Assembly: GCA_910587085.1 (NCBI GenBank)
Contig: CAJUMC010000019.1
Location: 1-51,775, forward strand
Length of the DNA stretch: 51,775 nt
Source: an uncultured Lachnospiraceae bacterium
GTDB lineage: Bacteria; Bacillota; Clostridia; Lachnospirales; Lachnospiraceae
Direction: 5' to 3'
Shown piece after piece: positions 1 through 9,485 of this stretch; positions within the stretch are counted from its first letter, which is position 1; every line of letters starts with the position of its first letter. Under the pieces are notes generated by a model that was given only the letters and a program-made list of their open reading frames with translations, had not been told where the DNA came from and searched no databases. The translations under genes and the position numbers were made by a program.

Positions 1-115
1 GGAAAATCAATGGCTGTAGGCATTTTTCTTGATAGTCAACTGTCAAACTCCCGTGTCGAAACGGAAAAATCTGATCGAATTGTACCGGCAAATTGCATGG
101 ATTTTTACATTTCTA

Positions 116-144
116 TTGACATGTCCGGTAAAACAGTATAAAAT
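116..144 (+). promoter_or_regulatory. Sigma-A-type promoter of rny
   Basis: TTGACA at 116-121 and TAAAAT at 139-144 are separated by 17 bases, which is near consensus for the housekeeping sigma factor. About 85 bases of leader follow before the GTG start of rny at 228. Bases 1-115 hold no coding region that I can support. Confidence 0.75.
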
Positions 145-227
145 TTATATGTTGTATGTTGGTGTTTTTGTAGCTTATTATTAAGCTTCGCCTACATAGA
201 ATGAAAATTTAATAAGGAGGAATTCCT

Positions 228-1784
228 GTGGACGATGTAGTGAAAATCGTAATCGCGGTTGTTGTCACTGCACTCGTGGTCGCATTTGTCACCGCAAAGA
301 TCGCGATCTCCTACCATACCAAGCTTGTCGAGGCCAAAATCGGCAACGCGGACGAGAAGGCGAGAGAGATTATCGACGAGGCGTTAAAAACGGCGGAGGC
401 AAAGAAGAAGGAAGCACTTCTCGAGGCAAAGGAAGAGTCCATCCGGACGAAGAATGAGCTGGAGAAGGAAGCCAAGGACCGCAGGGCAGAGGTGCAGCGT
501 TACGAGAAGCGGGTCCTCTCCAAGGAGGAGGCTGTGGACCGCAAGCTGGAGTCTCTGGAAAAGAAGGAATCGAAGCTGGTTTTGCGTGAGCAGGAGATGG
601 AAAAGCTCCGCCGTGAGGTGGAGGATTCCCATGCAAAGCAGGTCGCGGAACTGGAAAAGATTTCTGGACTGACCTCCGAACAAGCTAAGGAATATCTTAT
701 TAAAACTGTTGAAGATGAAGTGAAGCATGAAACCGCGGTTCTCGTAAAGGAGATGGAGAGCAGGGCGAGGGAAGAGGTCGACAAAAAGGCGAAGGATCTC
801 GTCGTCACCGCAATCCAGAAATGCGCTGCGGATCATGTTGCCGAATCTACGATTTCTGTTGTCCAGCTGCCGAATGATGAGATGAAAGGCCGCATTATCG
901 GGCGTGAGGGCCGCAATATCCGCACGATCGAGACGCTGACCGGCGTGGATCTCATTATCGACGACACGCCGGAGGCGGTAATTCTCTCGAGCTTTGATCC
1001 GATCCGCAGAGAGGTGGCCAGGATCGCTCTTGAGAAGCTGATTGTGGACGGACGGATTCATCCGGCCAGAATCGAGGAGATGGTGGAGAAGGCGCAGAAG
1101 GAAGTCGAGCTGATGATCCGCGAGGAGGGCGAGGCGGCGACGCTTGAAGTCGGCGTGCACGGCATCCATCCGGAGCTGATCCGGCTTCTGGGAAAGATGA
1201 AGTTCCGGACAAGCTATGGGCAGAATGCGCTGAAGCATTCCATTGAGGTGGCGATCCTTTCCGGGCTTCTGGCCGGCGAGATCGGCGTGGACATCCGGAC
1301 CGCGAAGCGGGCCGGCCTGCTGCACGATATCGGGAAATCGGTCGATCACGAAATGGAGGGTACCCATGTGCAGATCGGTGTGGATTTATGCCGCAAGTAC
1401 AAGGAATCCCCGATCGTCATCAACGCAGTGGAAGCCCATCACGGCGACGTTGAGTTCCAGTCTCTGATTGCGTGCATCGTTCAGGCGGCAGATACCATAT
1501 CCGCTGCGAGACCGGGTGCAAGAAGAGAAACCCTGGAAACATATACCAACAGATTGAATCAGTTAGAAGATATTGCGAACGGCTTTAAGGGTGTTGATAA
1601 ATCCTTTGCAATTTCTGCGGGCCGCGAGGTTCGTGTTATGGTGGTGCCGGATCAGATCAGCGATGACGATATGGTGCTGCTCGCAAGAGATTTGTCAAAG
1701 AAGATTGAGGATGAGTTAGAATATCCGGGTCAGATTAAGGTCAATGTAATCCGCGAATCCAGAGTGACAGATTACGCAAAATAA
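228..1784 (+). CDS. rny: Ribonuclease Y
   Basis: This is the membrane-anchored endoribonuclease that starts bulk mRNA decay in Bacillota. The 518 residues match the usual length of about 520. An N-terminal membrane helix (about residues 5-25) is followed by a long charged coiled coil (about 30-200). Next come a KH RNA-binding domain with the GRIIGREGRNI motif (about 220-280) and an HD phosphohydrolase domain with LLHDIGKSVDHE. The start is a GTG preceded by AAGGAGGAATT, a very strong ribosome-binding site. It is a single-gene unit with its own promoter upstream and a perfect terminator just after the stop. Nothing looks damaged. Confidence 0.97.
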   Translation: MDDVVKIVIAVVVTALVVAFVTAKIAISYHTKLVEAKIGNADEKAREIIDEALKTAEAKKKEALLEAKEESIRTKNELEKEAKDRRAEVQRYEKRVLSKEEAVDRKLESLEKKESKLVLREQEMEKLRREVEDSHAKQVAELEKISGLTSEQAKEYLIKTVEDEVKHETAVLVKEMESRAREEVDKKAKDLVVTAIQKCAADHVAESTISVVQLPNDEMKGRIIGREGRNIRTIETLTGVDLIIDDTPEAVILSSFDPIRREVARIALEKLIVDGRIHPARIEEMVEKAQKEVELMIREEGEAATLEVGVHGIHPELIRLLGKMKFRTSYGQNALKHSIEVAILSGLLAGEIGVDIRTAKRAGLLHDIGKSVDHEMEGTHVQIGVDLCRKYKESPIVINAVEAHHGDVEFQSLIACIVQAADTISAARPGARRETLETYTNRLNQLEDIANGFKGVDKSFAISAGREVRVMVVPDQISDDDMVLLARDLSKKIEDELEYPGQIKVNVIRESRVTDYAK

Positions 1785-1817
1785 AAAACAGGAGGCTTAG
1801 GCCTCCTGTTTTTTATT
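1785..1817 (+). terminator. Intrinsic terminator of rny
   Basis: A perfect stem, AACAGGAGGC pairing with GCCTCCTGTT around the loop TTAG (1797-1800), is followed directly by a T-rich tract. It starts at the rny stop codon and isolates rny from the glucan locus. Bases 1818-2087 contain no gene that I can support. Confidence 0.95.
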
Positions 1818-2087
1818 TTGCCGGCTTTCGGCACCGGCCGGTAACAGCGGTTTACCGCGCAGGACAAACCGCGCGTTTGACAGGGGGATGATTTATCAGG
1901 CCGCGGACCGTTTTTATTACAGATTTTCCGCGTTGTGGACAGATGGCCGGATAATGGATTGTAAAACGGACCGTGAAATCTTAAGAGAGGAGCTTCTTTA
2001 TCTGCTTCTGCCGGCAGCGCTCATGCTTCCAACGCAAGGAAATTATCCGGAAAAACATGAATATTCACAAAAGTAAGCCATTTATTA

Positions 2088-2306
2088 TTGTGCAAATTAT
2101 ACAAAGTATCCAAACAAAAACTGTTGAACCCTTATGAAAACGTTTTTATACCTTGATATATCGGCAATATGATGATATATTGTAGGTGTAAAAACGTTTT
2201 TCTAATAAAAATTGCACAAAGCCGAACGGGATGCAGGAGGGGAACGGACGGCGGAATGCAGAAAAACGGGACAGAACCGCAGAAAGCGGTTATATTAGTT
2301 GTGCAA
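2088..2306 (+). repeat. Three TTGTGCAA-type octamers in the glucan leader
   Basis: TTGTGCAA occurs at 2088-2095 and 2299-2306, and its inverse TTGCACAA lies at 2212-2219. The three copies bracket the promoter and the leader of the first binding-protein gene. They could be half-sites for a second regulator. No factor is recognised, and chance occurrence in AT-rich leader DNA is possible. Confidence 0.35.
2137..2201 (+). promoter_or_regulatory. Promoter flanked by two LacI-type operators
   Basis: TTGATA (2153-2158), a 17-base spacer and TATATT (2176-2181) form a good housekeeping promoter. The palindrome AAAACGTTTT lies at 2137-2146, just upstream of the -35. AAAAACGTTTTT lies at 2190-2201, over the expected transcription start. 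Both have the central CG typical of LacI-family operators, with centres 54 bases apart, about five helical turns. The upstream copy in its context TGAAAACGTTTTTA also fits the CcpA cre consensus except at one position. The LacI-family gene at 13840 is the obvious candidate ligand-responsive repressor. Confidence 0.65.
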
Positions 2307-2333
2307 ATGGCACATACAGGAACGGAGGTAAGT

Positions 2334-3351
2334 ATGAGAAAATCGAAGAAAGCATTAGGTATGATGCTGGCAGTCTGCATGACGGCGTCCGCATTTGCCG
2401 GATGCGGCGGCGGTGATGAGAGCGACGGCCCTGGCGGAAGCAAGGGAAGTCAGGGCAAGGAACTGTATAAATCGCTTGATCCGAATACGGCGGGGACGCT
2501 TGACATCATGGTATGGTCCGGCGACAGCATCTATTACGAAGATATCGGCAAGCAGAACTGGGAGGCTTCGGATATCACAACGCAGAATGTTGCCGCGGTG
2601 TATGCGATGGCAAAGGAATTCAACAAGATGTACCCGAATGTCAAGATCAATCTCTGGGCAAAGACCGACGACCCGAACGGCAACGATACGACCTGGGCGC
2701 AGGAAATGCAGAATTTCCGGGCAGAGCACGGCAAATTACAAGGGCAACACGGTCGGCATCAATGTTGACCCGATGGCGATCCACAACTACGCGATGGACG
2801 ACAACAATCCGGAGTGGAGCGACGAGGAGAAGGCAAAGCTGGAGCTTGCCTATGCATTCGGCTCCTTCTGGTGCGGCTCCACGGAGGCGATGCAGGCGAG
2901 GGCGAACCAGCAGTACAGCGATAACGGCACGCTCCGCACAAGTCTGAACGATTCCTTCCCGCTTGTAACCGGCAGTGCCTTTGACGACCAGATGAAGATC
3001 TGGTACAGCACCGATACCCATGCGCGCTACGGCGACGAGAAGAAGATGCCTGGCTTCCAGTATATTCTTGATCTCTGGCAGGACGGCAAACTCTGGGATA
3101 TCTCGGACAAATGCTATCCGTACCGCATTATGGAGGACGGAGCGCAGAAGGAATGCCTGTACGAGTGGCTGAACGCGACGCAGGAGGCTGTTGCAGGCGT
3201 GGGCAGCGCGAACGCAAGCTGGCTTGACAATGTTAAGGCAAGACTCTCCGACTGGAATACGGCAATCAACGGCCGCTTTGTTATCGCGGAGACCGAGCTT
3301 AAGGAAGGTCTCAAGCAGTACTACGGAATGACCGACGCAGATTTTAAATAA
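2334..3351 (+). pseudogene. Sugar ABC transporter substrate-binding lipoprotein, internally deleted and frameshifted
   Basis: This should be the lipid-anchored binding protein of the importer next door. The ATG at 2334 follows GGAGG and gives a lipoprotein signal peptide ending AFAGC. The N-terminal piece (about 135 residues, with an LDIMVWSGD beta-strand and KEFNKMYPNVKINLW) runs in one frame. The C-terminal piece, about 205 residues containing FGSFWCGSTEAMQARANQQY and ending TDADFK, runs in another frame and stops at 3351. The frame changes at about 2725-2745. Together they make about 340 residues, while complete relatives are, from memory, above 500. Roughly the middle 200 residues that build the sugar cleft are therefore missing, and no normal product is expected. 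An assembly error is the alternative. Confidence 0.8.
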
Positions 3352-3493
3352 GAGCCGGCCAATACAGCAGCAAAGAAGCCTTATTCAGGGGGAAGGAGCG
3401 GGCCGTCAGGCCCCTTCTTCCCCCTGCCAAAAAGCTGGAATAAAAACGATTTTATGATCTGTGGAGTTCGTACGCTCCGGTATGGAGGTTAGC

Positions 3494-6396
3494 ATGAGCA
3501 AAAAAAAGAAGTTTTTGATATTGCTGCTTGTCATAGCGGCCGCAGCGGGGATGGGCACTCTGCTGCTCGGCCGGGACAACGCGGAATATGTGGACGCCAT
3601 GGACAGGGGCGAGGTGAGATGGGCATATAAGCTTCTTTCCAACGCCCTGTCCTCTTCGGATGTCATGTACTGCGATTATCTGGAGTACAGCAGCGAGGAG
3701 AACGGAACCGGCAGCGATACGGACGGAGCCGGGCAGACGCGGGTGCTCGATTACCGGGAGAGCACCGAATACACCGTACACGCAGAGAAGGCGGGCTGGT
3801 ATTATATCCGGCTGGAATACCGGCCGGAGGGCAGTTCCCTGTCCGATTTTTCGGCGGACATAAAGATCAACGGGGAACAGGCCTACTATGAAATGAAAAC
3901 AATAGCGCTGCCGCTTCACTGGCAGGATGAGACGAAGACCTTCCCGAAGGACGGTTACGGCGACGAATCCGCCCCGCAGCAGAAAAGAGCGGACGGGTGG
4001 CAGACGACATTTTTATACAACAATACATACTCTTCAGCCCTGCCGCTGAAGTTCCCGCTCGCGGCGGGAGAGAACCGGATCACGGTCACCAACGTGTCCT
4101 CCGACGGGCTTGGGCTGGGAGCGCTTACCATTATGGAGCCGGATCTCGGCATTCCGACCTACGGGGAGTACCGAAGCCGGCATGCGGGGGAGGTAGTGGA
4201 CGGGATACATGAAATCAATGCGGTCAGCTATACGGGAAAGAACTCGACGCAGGCGATTCTGCAGTATGAGAACAGTCCGGCGCTGACCCCGCACAGCAAC
4301 CGGCGCAAGGTGCTGAACACGCTGAGCTGGACGGAGGCGGGCACCGAGATCGAGTATGAGCTTGAGGTGGAAAAAACAGGCTATTATCGTCTGGCATTTC
4401 ATTACAAAAATGAGAAAAACGAGTTCGATGCGTTTGAAACGTTTCGAATCGACGGCGAGATCCCGTTTCAGGAATGCATCAGCTACCGCTTTGCGCCGAC
4501 CGGAACTTCCTGGGCGAACGAGGTCCTAAGCGATGAGAACGGCGAGCCGTATCTGTTTTATCTGACCGCAGGCAGGCATACGCTTTCGATGCGGGCGGAG
4601 AATGAGCCGGTAAACCGCGCATGGCGGTATGCGCGGCTGATTTCCGAGCATGTGTCGCAGTTTTCCCTTCAGATCACAAAAGTGACGGGTTCGGAGACGG
4701 ACAAGAACCGGACCTGGCGCATGACGAGATATATTCCGGAAATCGCGGATTATCTGAAGGCGTACGAGATTCTGATCCAGGAGATCCGCTTCAGCCTTCA
4801 GGACTACACGCCGACCGGCGTCAACGGCGCTCTTCTTTCGGATTTTGACAAGGCAATGCAGTTTATCGAGCGCATGGCCGAATATCCGGATGAGATTGCG
4901 CTGTACACAAACGATTTAACCGGCCGGGACAACTCCGTGCTTGTCGCGCTCAGCAATTTCACCTCCGAGATTTTAAAGCAGGATTTCACGCTTGATATGA
5001 TTTACGTGTACGGAAACGATAAGCTGCCCGGAGCAGAACCGGGATTTTTCAGAACGGTCGGAAACTGGTTCGGGACGCTTGCCAATTCGTTTACGACAAA
5101 CAAGTATTCCGCAAAGGAGGTCGGGGACGACGTGCTGACCGTCTGGGTGAACCGCGCCGTGACCCATGTGGATCTGCTTCAGAAGCTGGTTGATACGGAG
5201 TTCACCCCGCGTACCGGGATCAAGGTGAAGGTGTCCATCATGCCGGACCCGAACAAATTGACGCTTTCCGTGGCGGCGGAGCAGACCCCGGACGTTGCGC
5301 TTGGCCAGCAGGTTGTCGTGACAACCGCGGACGATGTGGACGATATCCTGGGAGCCCTCCGCGCAGACGGCATTGAAAATATCAACGCCGGGCTGATCGG
5401 CTGGCAGAAAAACGGCGAGACGCTGACGCGCCCGGACAAAGCAAAATACTCCGGAAAAATCGGCAGTTCGGGCGATTTCGCGGATCTGATTGAAAAATAC
5501 AGGAAGCTGGGAATCGATGTTTCCTGCGCGCGGGAGACCTCCACGATCAACCGCGAGATGACCGGCTATTACAATACCGCCGCCAAGCATGTCAACACTT
5601 GGTATGTAAAAATCGACAAAAGCGTAATTCTTCCGGCGAATGTGCCGGTCAAGGAATTCAGCTGCGCGACGCCGGAAAAAACCGCTGCGTGGACGAGGAC
5701 GCTGGCGTCTAAGCTGAAAAAAGCAGCAGCTCGCTGACACTTTCCGGCATTTCCAACATCCTGGTCGGTACCTACAGCCGCGACGGTGTGGAAACCTCGG
5801 TGACGGATGCGATTGCACTGTACCGGGATACCCTGGAGAGCATACACGGCGATCTCAGGCTGAATCTGGTCGATCCGAATATGTATCTGTGGAAGTATAC
5901 GGACCGCTATCTCTCAATGCCGGTCGGCACTTCGCAGTATGTATTTGAGACGGATACCGTGCCGTTTCTGCAGCTTGTGCTCCACGGAACCATGGAAATG
6001 TACGCGCCGTATTCAAATTTCTCGTTCTACGCGCAGTCCGATATCCTGAAGATGATTGATTACAATATGTCGCCTTCCTTTATCTTGTCGAAAGAGCCGT
6101 CCTGGTATCTTGCGGATACCGTTTCATCGGATCTGTATTCTACCGAGTTTGCCCAGTATGAGGAGCTGATTCAGCGGATCTACGGCAGCGTAAACGAGGT
6201 GCTTTCGCAGACTGCGGGCTATGCGTGGACGGATCGCACGGTGCTGGCGGACGGAGTGATTCGGAACACCTACCAAAAGGGGCAGGATGTGATGTACGTT
6301 CTGATCAATTATACGGACAACAGCTATTCCTGGCAGGGCCATGATGTTTCCGGACTGTCCGCAGTGGTAATTCGTCCCAAGGAAGGGGTGAGATAA
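3494..6396 (+). pseudogene. Chimera of a large substrate-binding protein and a DUF5696 protein, with a one-base frameshift
   Basis: The ATG at 3494 follows GGAGG; one N-terminal membrane helix (about residues 5-22) comes first. Residues to about 605 resemble the large binding proteins of Paenibacillus/Clostridia glycan importers: two lectin-like beta regions, then the start of a solute-binding domain (VNRAVTHVDLLQKLVD, ending PDVALG). From about 5310 the sequence switches to one typical of DUF5696, an uncharacterised family with a TIM-barrel-like look that is normally a separate gene beside such importers. At 5717-5722 an A6 run puts the last part out of frame; the first frame stops at 5737. 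One extra A, or a -1 slip, restores a product ending at 6396. The stop overlaps the permease start (TAATG). Confidence 0.75.
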
Positions 6397-7472
6397 TGAA
6401 GAAGCAGAATCCGCAGGCGGAGAAACTGAGAAATGCGGAGCCGGGACCGGAACGGATGACGGAAACGCAAAACCAGGCCGAAACAGAAAAGACAGCCCAA
6501 GAAGGGACAACGGCCGAAACTGGAAAGAACGCAGAAGCAAAAAAGCCGGAAACCTCGAAATCCCGGGAGGGAAGCCCGGCAAAAAAGAAAAAGGGGAATG
6601 CCTATCAGCGCAGGCAGAACCGGCTGGGCTACCTGTTCATGCTTCCCTGGATCATCGGTTTTGTTATTTTCACTCTGTTTCCGTTTATCGCGACAATCTA
6701 TCTGAGCTTTACGGACGTCAGAGCTACGATCCTTGGATGGGAGATCAATTTTTCGGGGCTGTCGAACTATATAACCGCCTTTTTCAAGAACGTGGAATTT
6801 GTGCCGGCGCTGCTTGATTTCCTGGCAATGATCATCCCTTATACCTTTGTGGTTATCATCGTTTCGTTTATTATTGCCTACCTGATGAGCAGGCTGACGA
6901 AATTCCGCGGCGTTTTCCGCACAATTTATTTCCTGCCGGTTATCATTATGTCCGGGCCGGTTATGTCGCAGATTCTGGATGCCGGCGTGTCCGAGCATGC
7001 CGAGCAGGTCAGCCGCTATGACGGGCTGTTTATCATGAACATGATCGAGAGCTATTCCCCGCAGTTTGCACATACGCTCGGCGGTGTGCTCGATGAGTTG
7101 GCAGTCATCCTGTGGTTTACGGGAATTCCGATCGTGCTGTTTATCAACGGGCTGCAGAAAATCAATCCGAGCCTTTTTGAGGCGGCGAAAATTGATTCGG
7201 CGAACAGCTGGCAGATTCTGTGGAAGATCACCATTCCCATGATCCGGCCGATCGCGCTTGTCTGCACGATTTTCACCATCGCGCAGCTCGGCACCTACGA
7301 TACCAACCCGGTGTACGGTCTGATTAAGACCGCGACCGGAAATATGAACGGAGGACTCGGCTACGCGGCTACATACGCGTGGATCTACAGTCTTGTTGTA
7401 CTGCTGATTATCGGCATCGCGTTCCTGATCTTCAGGGACAGAAAAGAAAAGAAGAAGGGAGTCCGGGCATGA
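6396..7472 (+). CDS. Carbohydrate ABC transporter permease (MalF/UgpA type)
   Basis: This is the first of two inner-membrane permeases of a CUT1-family sugar importer, probably for beta-glucan oligosaccharides by context. A highly charged 70-residue N-terminal tail rich in E, K and T precedes about six membrane helices starting near residue 77 (GYLFMLPWIIGFVIF). The EAA loop that docks the ATPase is seen as LFEAAKIDSANSWQILWKITIP. Its start overlaps the preceding stop as TAATG, and its stop overlaps the next permease start as ATGA, so the two permeases are probably translationally coupled. No ATP-binding subunit lies in this locus; CUT1 importers of Clostridia often share one MsmK-like ATPase encoded elsewhere. 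The gene looks intact. Confidence 0.93.
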   Translation: MKKQNPQAEKLRNAEPGPERMTETQNQAETEKTAQEGTTAETGKNAEAKKPETSKSREGSPAKKKKGNAYQRRQNRLGYLFMLPWIIGFVIFTLFPFIATIYLSFTDVRATILGWEINFSGLSNYITAFFKNVEFVPALLDFLAMIIPYTFVVIIVSFIIAYLMSRLTKFRGVFRTIYFLPVIIMSGPVMSQILDAGVSEHAEQVSRYDGLFIMNMIESYSPQFAHTLGGVLDELAVILWFTGIPIVLFINGLQKINPSLFEAAKIDSANSWQILWKITIPMIRPIALVCTIFTIAQLGTYDTNPVYGLIKTATGNMNGGLGYAATYAWIYSLVVLLIIGIAFLIFRDRKEKKKGVRA

Positions 7473-8383
7473 AAAAGAAAAACAGAGCGGCGAATCTGCT
7501 TCCCAGAATTCAAAAGCTGCTGATCTACTTTGTTTTGATCTGCATCAGCTTCGTATTCCTGCAGCCGATTTTCCGCATTATCTCAAAAACCTTTATGAGC
7601 ACGGCGGATGTAATTGATCCTGCGGTGGAGTGGCTGCCGAAGAAATTTTCGCTCGGAAATCTGAAGGTAGCGGCCAATGTACTGAAGCTGTCGAAGACGC
7701 TGCGCAATTCCATCCTGTTTTCGGGAGTGCTCGCGATCTGCCAGACGACGGTTTCCGCGCTGACCGGCTACGCGCTTTCCCGATTCCGGTTCCGGCTGAA
7801 GAATTTCTGGTTCGTCATGATACTGCTCGCGTTCATTATCCCGGTGCCGGTGCTTATGATCCCGAGACTTATGATGTTTGTCTCGTTCCAGGAAACGATC
7901 CATGTTTCGCTGATCGGGACGCCGATTCCGCAGGTGCTGATGGCGCTGCTTGGACAGGGCGTATATTCGACCGTGCTGATCCTGATTTTCAACAATTTTT
8001 TCAATATGATCCCGCATGTGCTCGATGAGGCGGCAATGATCGACGGAGCCGGGCCGCTTAAGGTGTTTTACTATGTCGTTGTCCGGATGTCTCTCTCGAC
8101 AATCCTGGTCGTATTCCTGTTTTCCTTTGTCTGGAACTGGAACGAGACCTATATTACCGGGACGCTTTTGAAAAATTCGATTGAGCTGCTGCCGTCGAAG
8201 CTCTCCCTGTTCAATTCGGAGTTCGACAGCGTGGCCTCCGCCTCCGGAAGCGCATTTAAAATCAACGAGGCATACAAAATGGCGGCGACCTTTATCTCGA
8301 TCGCACCGCTGCTTGTGCTGTATGCGTTTGTGCAGAAGCGGTTTATTCAGGGGATTGAAAACACCGGAATTACCGGAGAGTAA
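7469..8383 (+). CDS. Carbohydrate ABC transporter permease (MalG/UgpE type)
   Basis: This is the second permease of the importer, 304 residues from the ATG at 7469, which overlaps the previous stop by four bases. The first membrane helix (about residues 15-35) is followed by a periplasm-side loop, then the BPD_transp_1 core. Its EAA loop reads VLDEAAMIDGAGPLKVFYYVVVRM. Near residues 215-240 is WNWNETYITGTLL, a typical MalG-type segment. Length and helix count are normal and I see no damage. With both permeases intact and both binding proteins broken, the importer probably cannot capture substrate unless another binding protein serves it. Confidence 0.93.
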   Translation: MKKKNRAANLLPRIQKLLIYFVLICISFVFLQPIFRIISKTFMSTADVIDPAVEWLPKKFSLGNLKVAANVLKLSKTLRNSILFSGVLAICQTTVSALTGYALSRFRFRLKNFWFVMILLAFIIPVPVLMIPRLMMFVSFQETIHVSLIGTPIPQVLMALLGQGVYSTVLILIFNNFFNMIPHVLDEAAMIDGAGPLKVFYYVVVRMSLSTILVVFLFSFVWNWNETYITGTLLKNSIELLPSKLSLFNSEFDSVASASGSAFKINEAYKMAATFISIAPLLVLYAFVQKRFIQGIENTGITGE

Positions 8384-8438
8384 CAGGAATGCGTCTGCCG
8401 GCAGGAACGTATGGGGCAAAGCGATGACAGGAGGTTTT

Positions 8439-9449
8439 ATGAGAGGTTTGTATTGGCGGAGATTTATAAAAAGGCAGCTTGCGCCGGCGCTGGTTCTTTT
8501 GCTGGCAGCAGGCTGCGGAAAGGAAGAGGGCGGCGCTGCAGAGCCGACTGCCGGCGGCAGTTCCGGAGGATGGCGCACCGGCAGCCAGGTGTCGGATGCC
8601 TATGTCGATCCGGACGCGGTGCCGACGATCGATCCGGCGGGCATCAAGGCGAAGGGCTTTGAATACGATTACAGTGCGCTGACCTGGGAGCTGGTCTGGT
8701 CGGATGAGTTTGACTATGAAGGTGCGCCGGACCCCGAAAAATGGGGTTACGATGTCGGCGGCTCCGGCTGGGGCAATCATGAGCTGCAGAACTATACGGA
8801 GGGAGAAAATGCATCGGTCGCGGATGGCGTTCTGACGATCGAGGCAAGAAAGGAAACGCTGGGCGGGATGGATTATACCTCAACGCGCCTGGTTTCGCGG
8901 GGCAAGGGGGACTGGCTTTACGGCAGGATCGAGGTGTGTGCAAAGCTTCCGTCCGGGCGCGGAACCTGGCCGGCAATCTGGATGCTTCCGACCGACTGGG
9001 CCTACGGCGACTGGCCGGCATCCGGAGAGATTGACATTATGGAGCATGTCGGCTATGACTAGGATCGAATCCATGCTACCGTCCACACGAAATCGTACAA
9101 CCATTCCATCGGTACGCAGAAATCGGCGACGAGGCGGGTGGAGGGCGTAAGCGATGAATTTCATGTGTATGAGCTGGAATGGCTGCCGGACAAAATTATT
9201 ATGTCCATGGACGGTGAGGAGTATTTTACCTTTGAGCCGACGAAATTCAAAAGTTCGCCAACTTTTGCAGAATGGCCGTTTGACCGCAGGATGCACCTGC
9301 TGATAAATCTTGCGGTGGGAGGCGACTGGGGCGGCGTGCAGGGTGTGGATGATTCCATATTTCCGCAGCAGTTTGTCATTGATTATGTCAGGGTATACCA
9401 GAGTCCGGAGATCACGGCTCTGACGGAAAAAGAAGACGGGGCGCAGTAG
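8439..9449 (+). pseudogene. GH16 beta-1,3-glucanase (laminarinase-like) lipoprotein with in-frame TAG
   Basis: The ATG at 8439 follows AGGAGG. The signal peptide ends in the lipobox LLAAGC (lipid-carrying Cys26), so the enzyme would sit on the outer face of the membrane. The GH16 core shows ELVWSDEFDY, a WPAIWMLP strand and the catalytic EIDIMEHVG (Glu197, Asp199, Glu202), which marks laminarinase-type enzymes. Codon 208 (9060-9062) is TAG. The same frame then continues without a gap through DRIHATVHTKSYNH and LINLAVGGDWGG to DYVRVYQ, all conserved GH16 features. One base change (CAG or GAG to TAG) would explain this. The fragment ending at 208 lacks half of the beta-sandwich and should be inactive. 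Confidence 0.88.
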
Positions 9450-9485
9450 GCGGCGCGGACTACATAAAAAAGGAGTTGAGCGGAC

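Noticed and set aside
384..1367. Minus-strand frame opposite rny
   Set aside because: Shadow of RNase Y, which is complete on the plus strand.
1888..2076. Small plus-strand frame of 62 codons after rny
   Set aside because: No proper ribosome-binding spacing, no recognisable motif, and it runs into the regulatory region of the glucan locus.
4436..4445. GAAACGTTTC palindrome as a third LacI operator
   Set aside because: It lies within the coding sequence of the binding-protein chimera, far from the promoter, and similar ten-base palindromes occur by chance.
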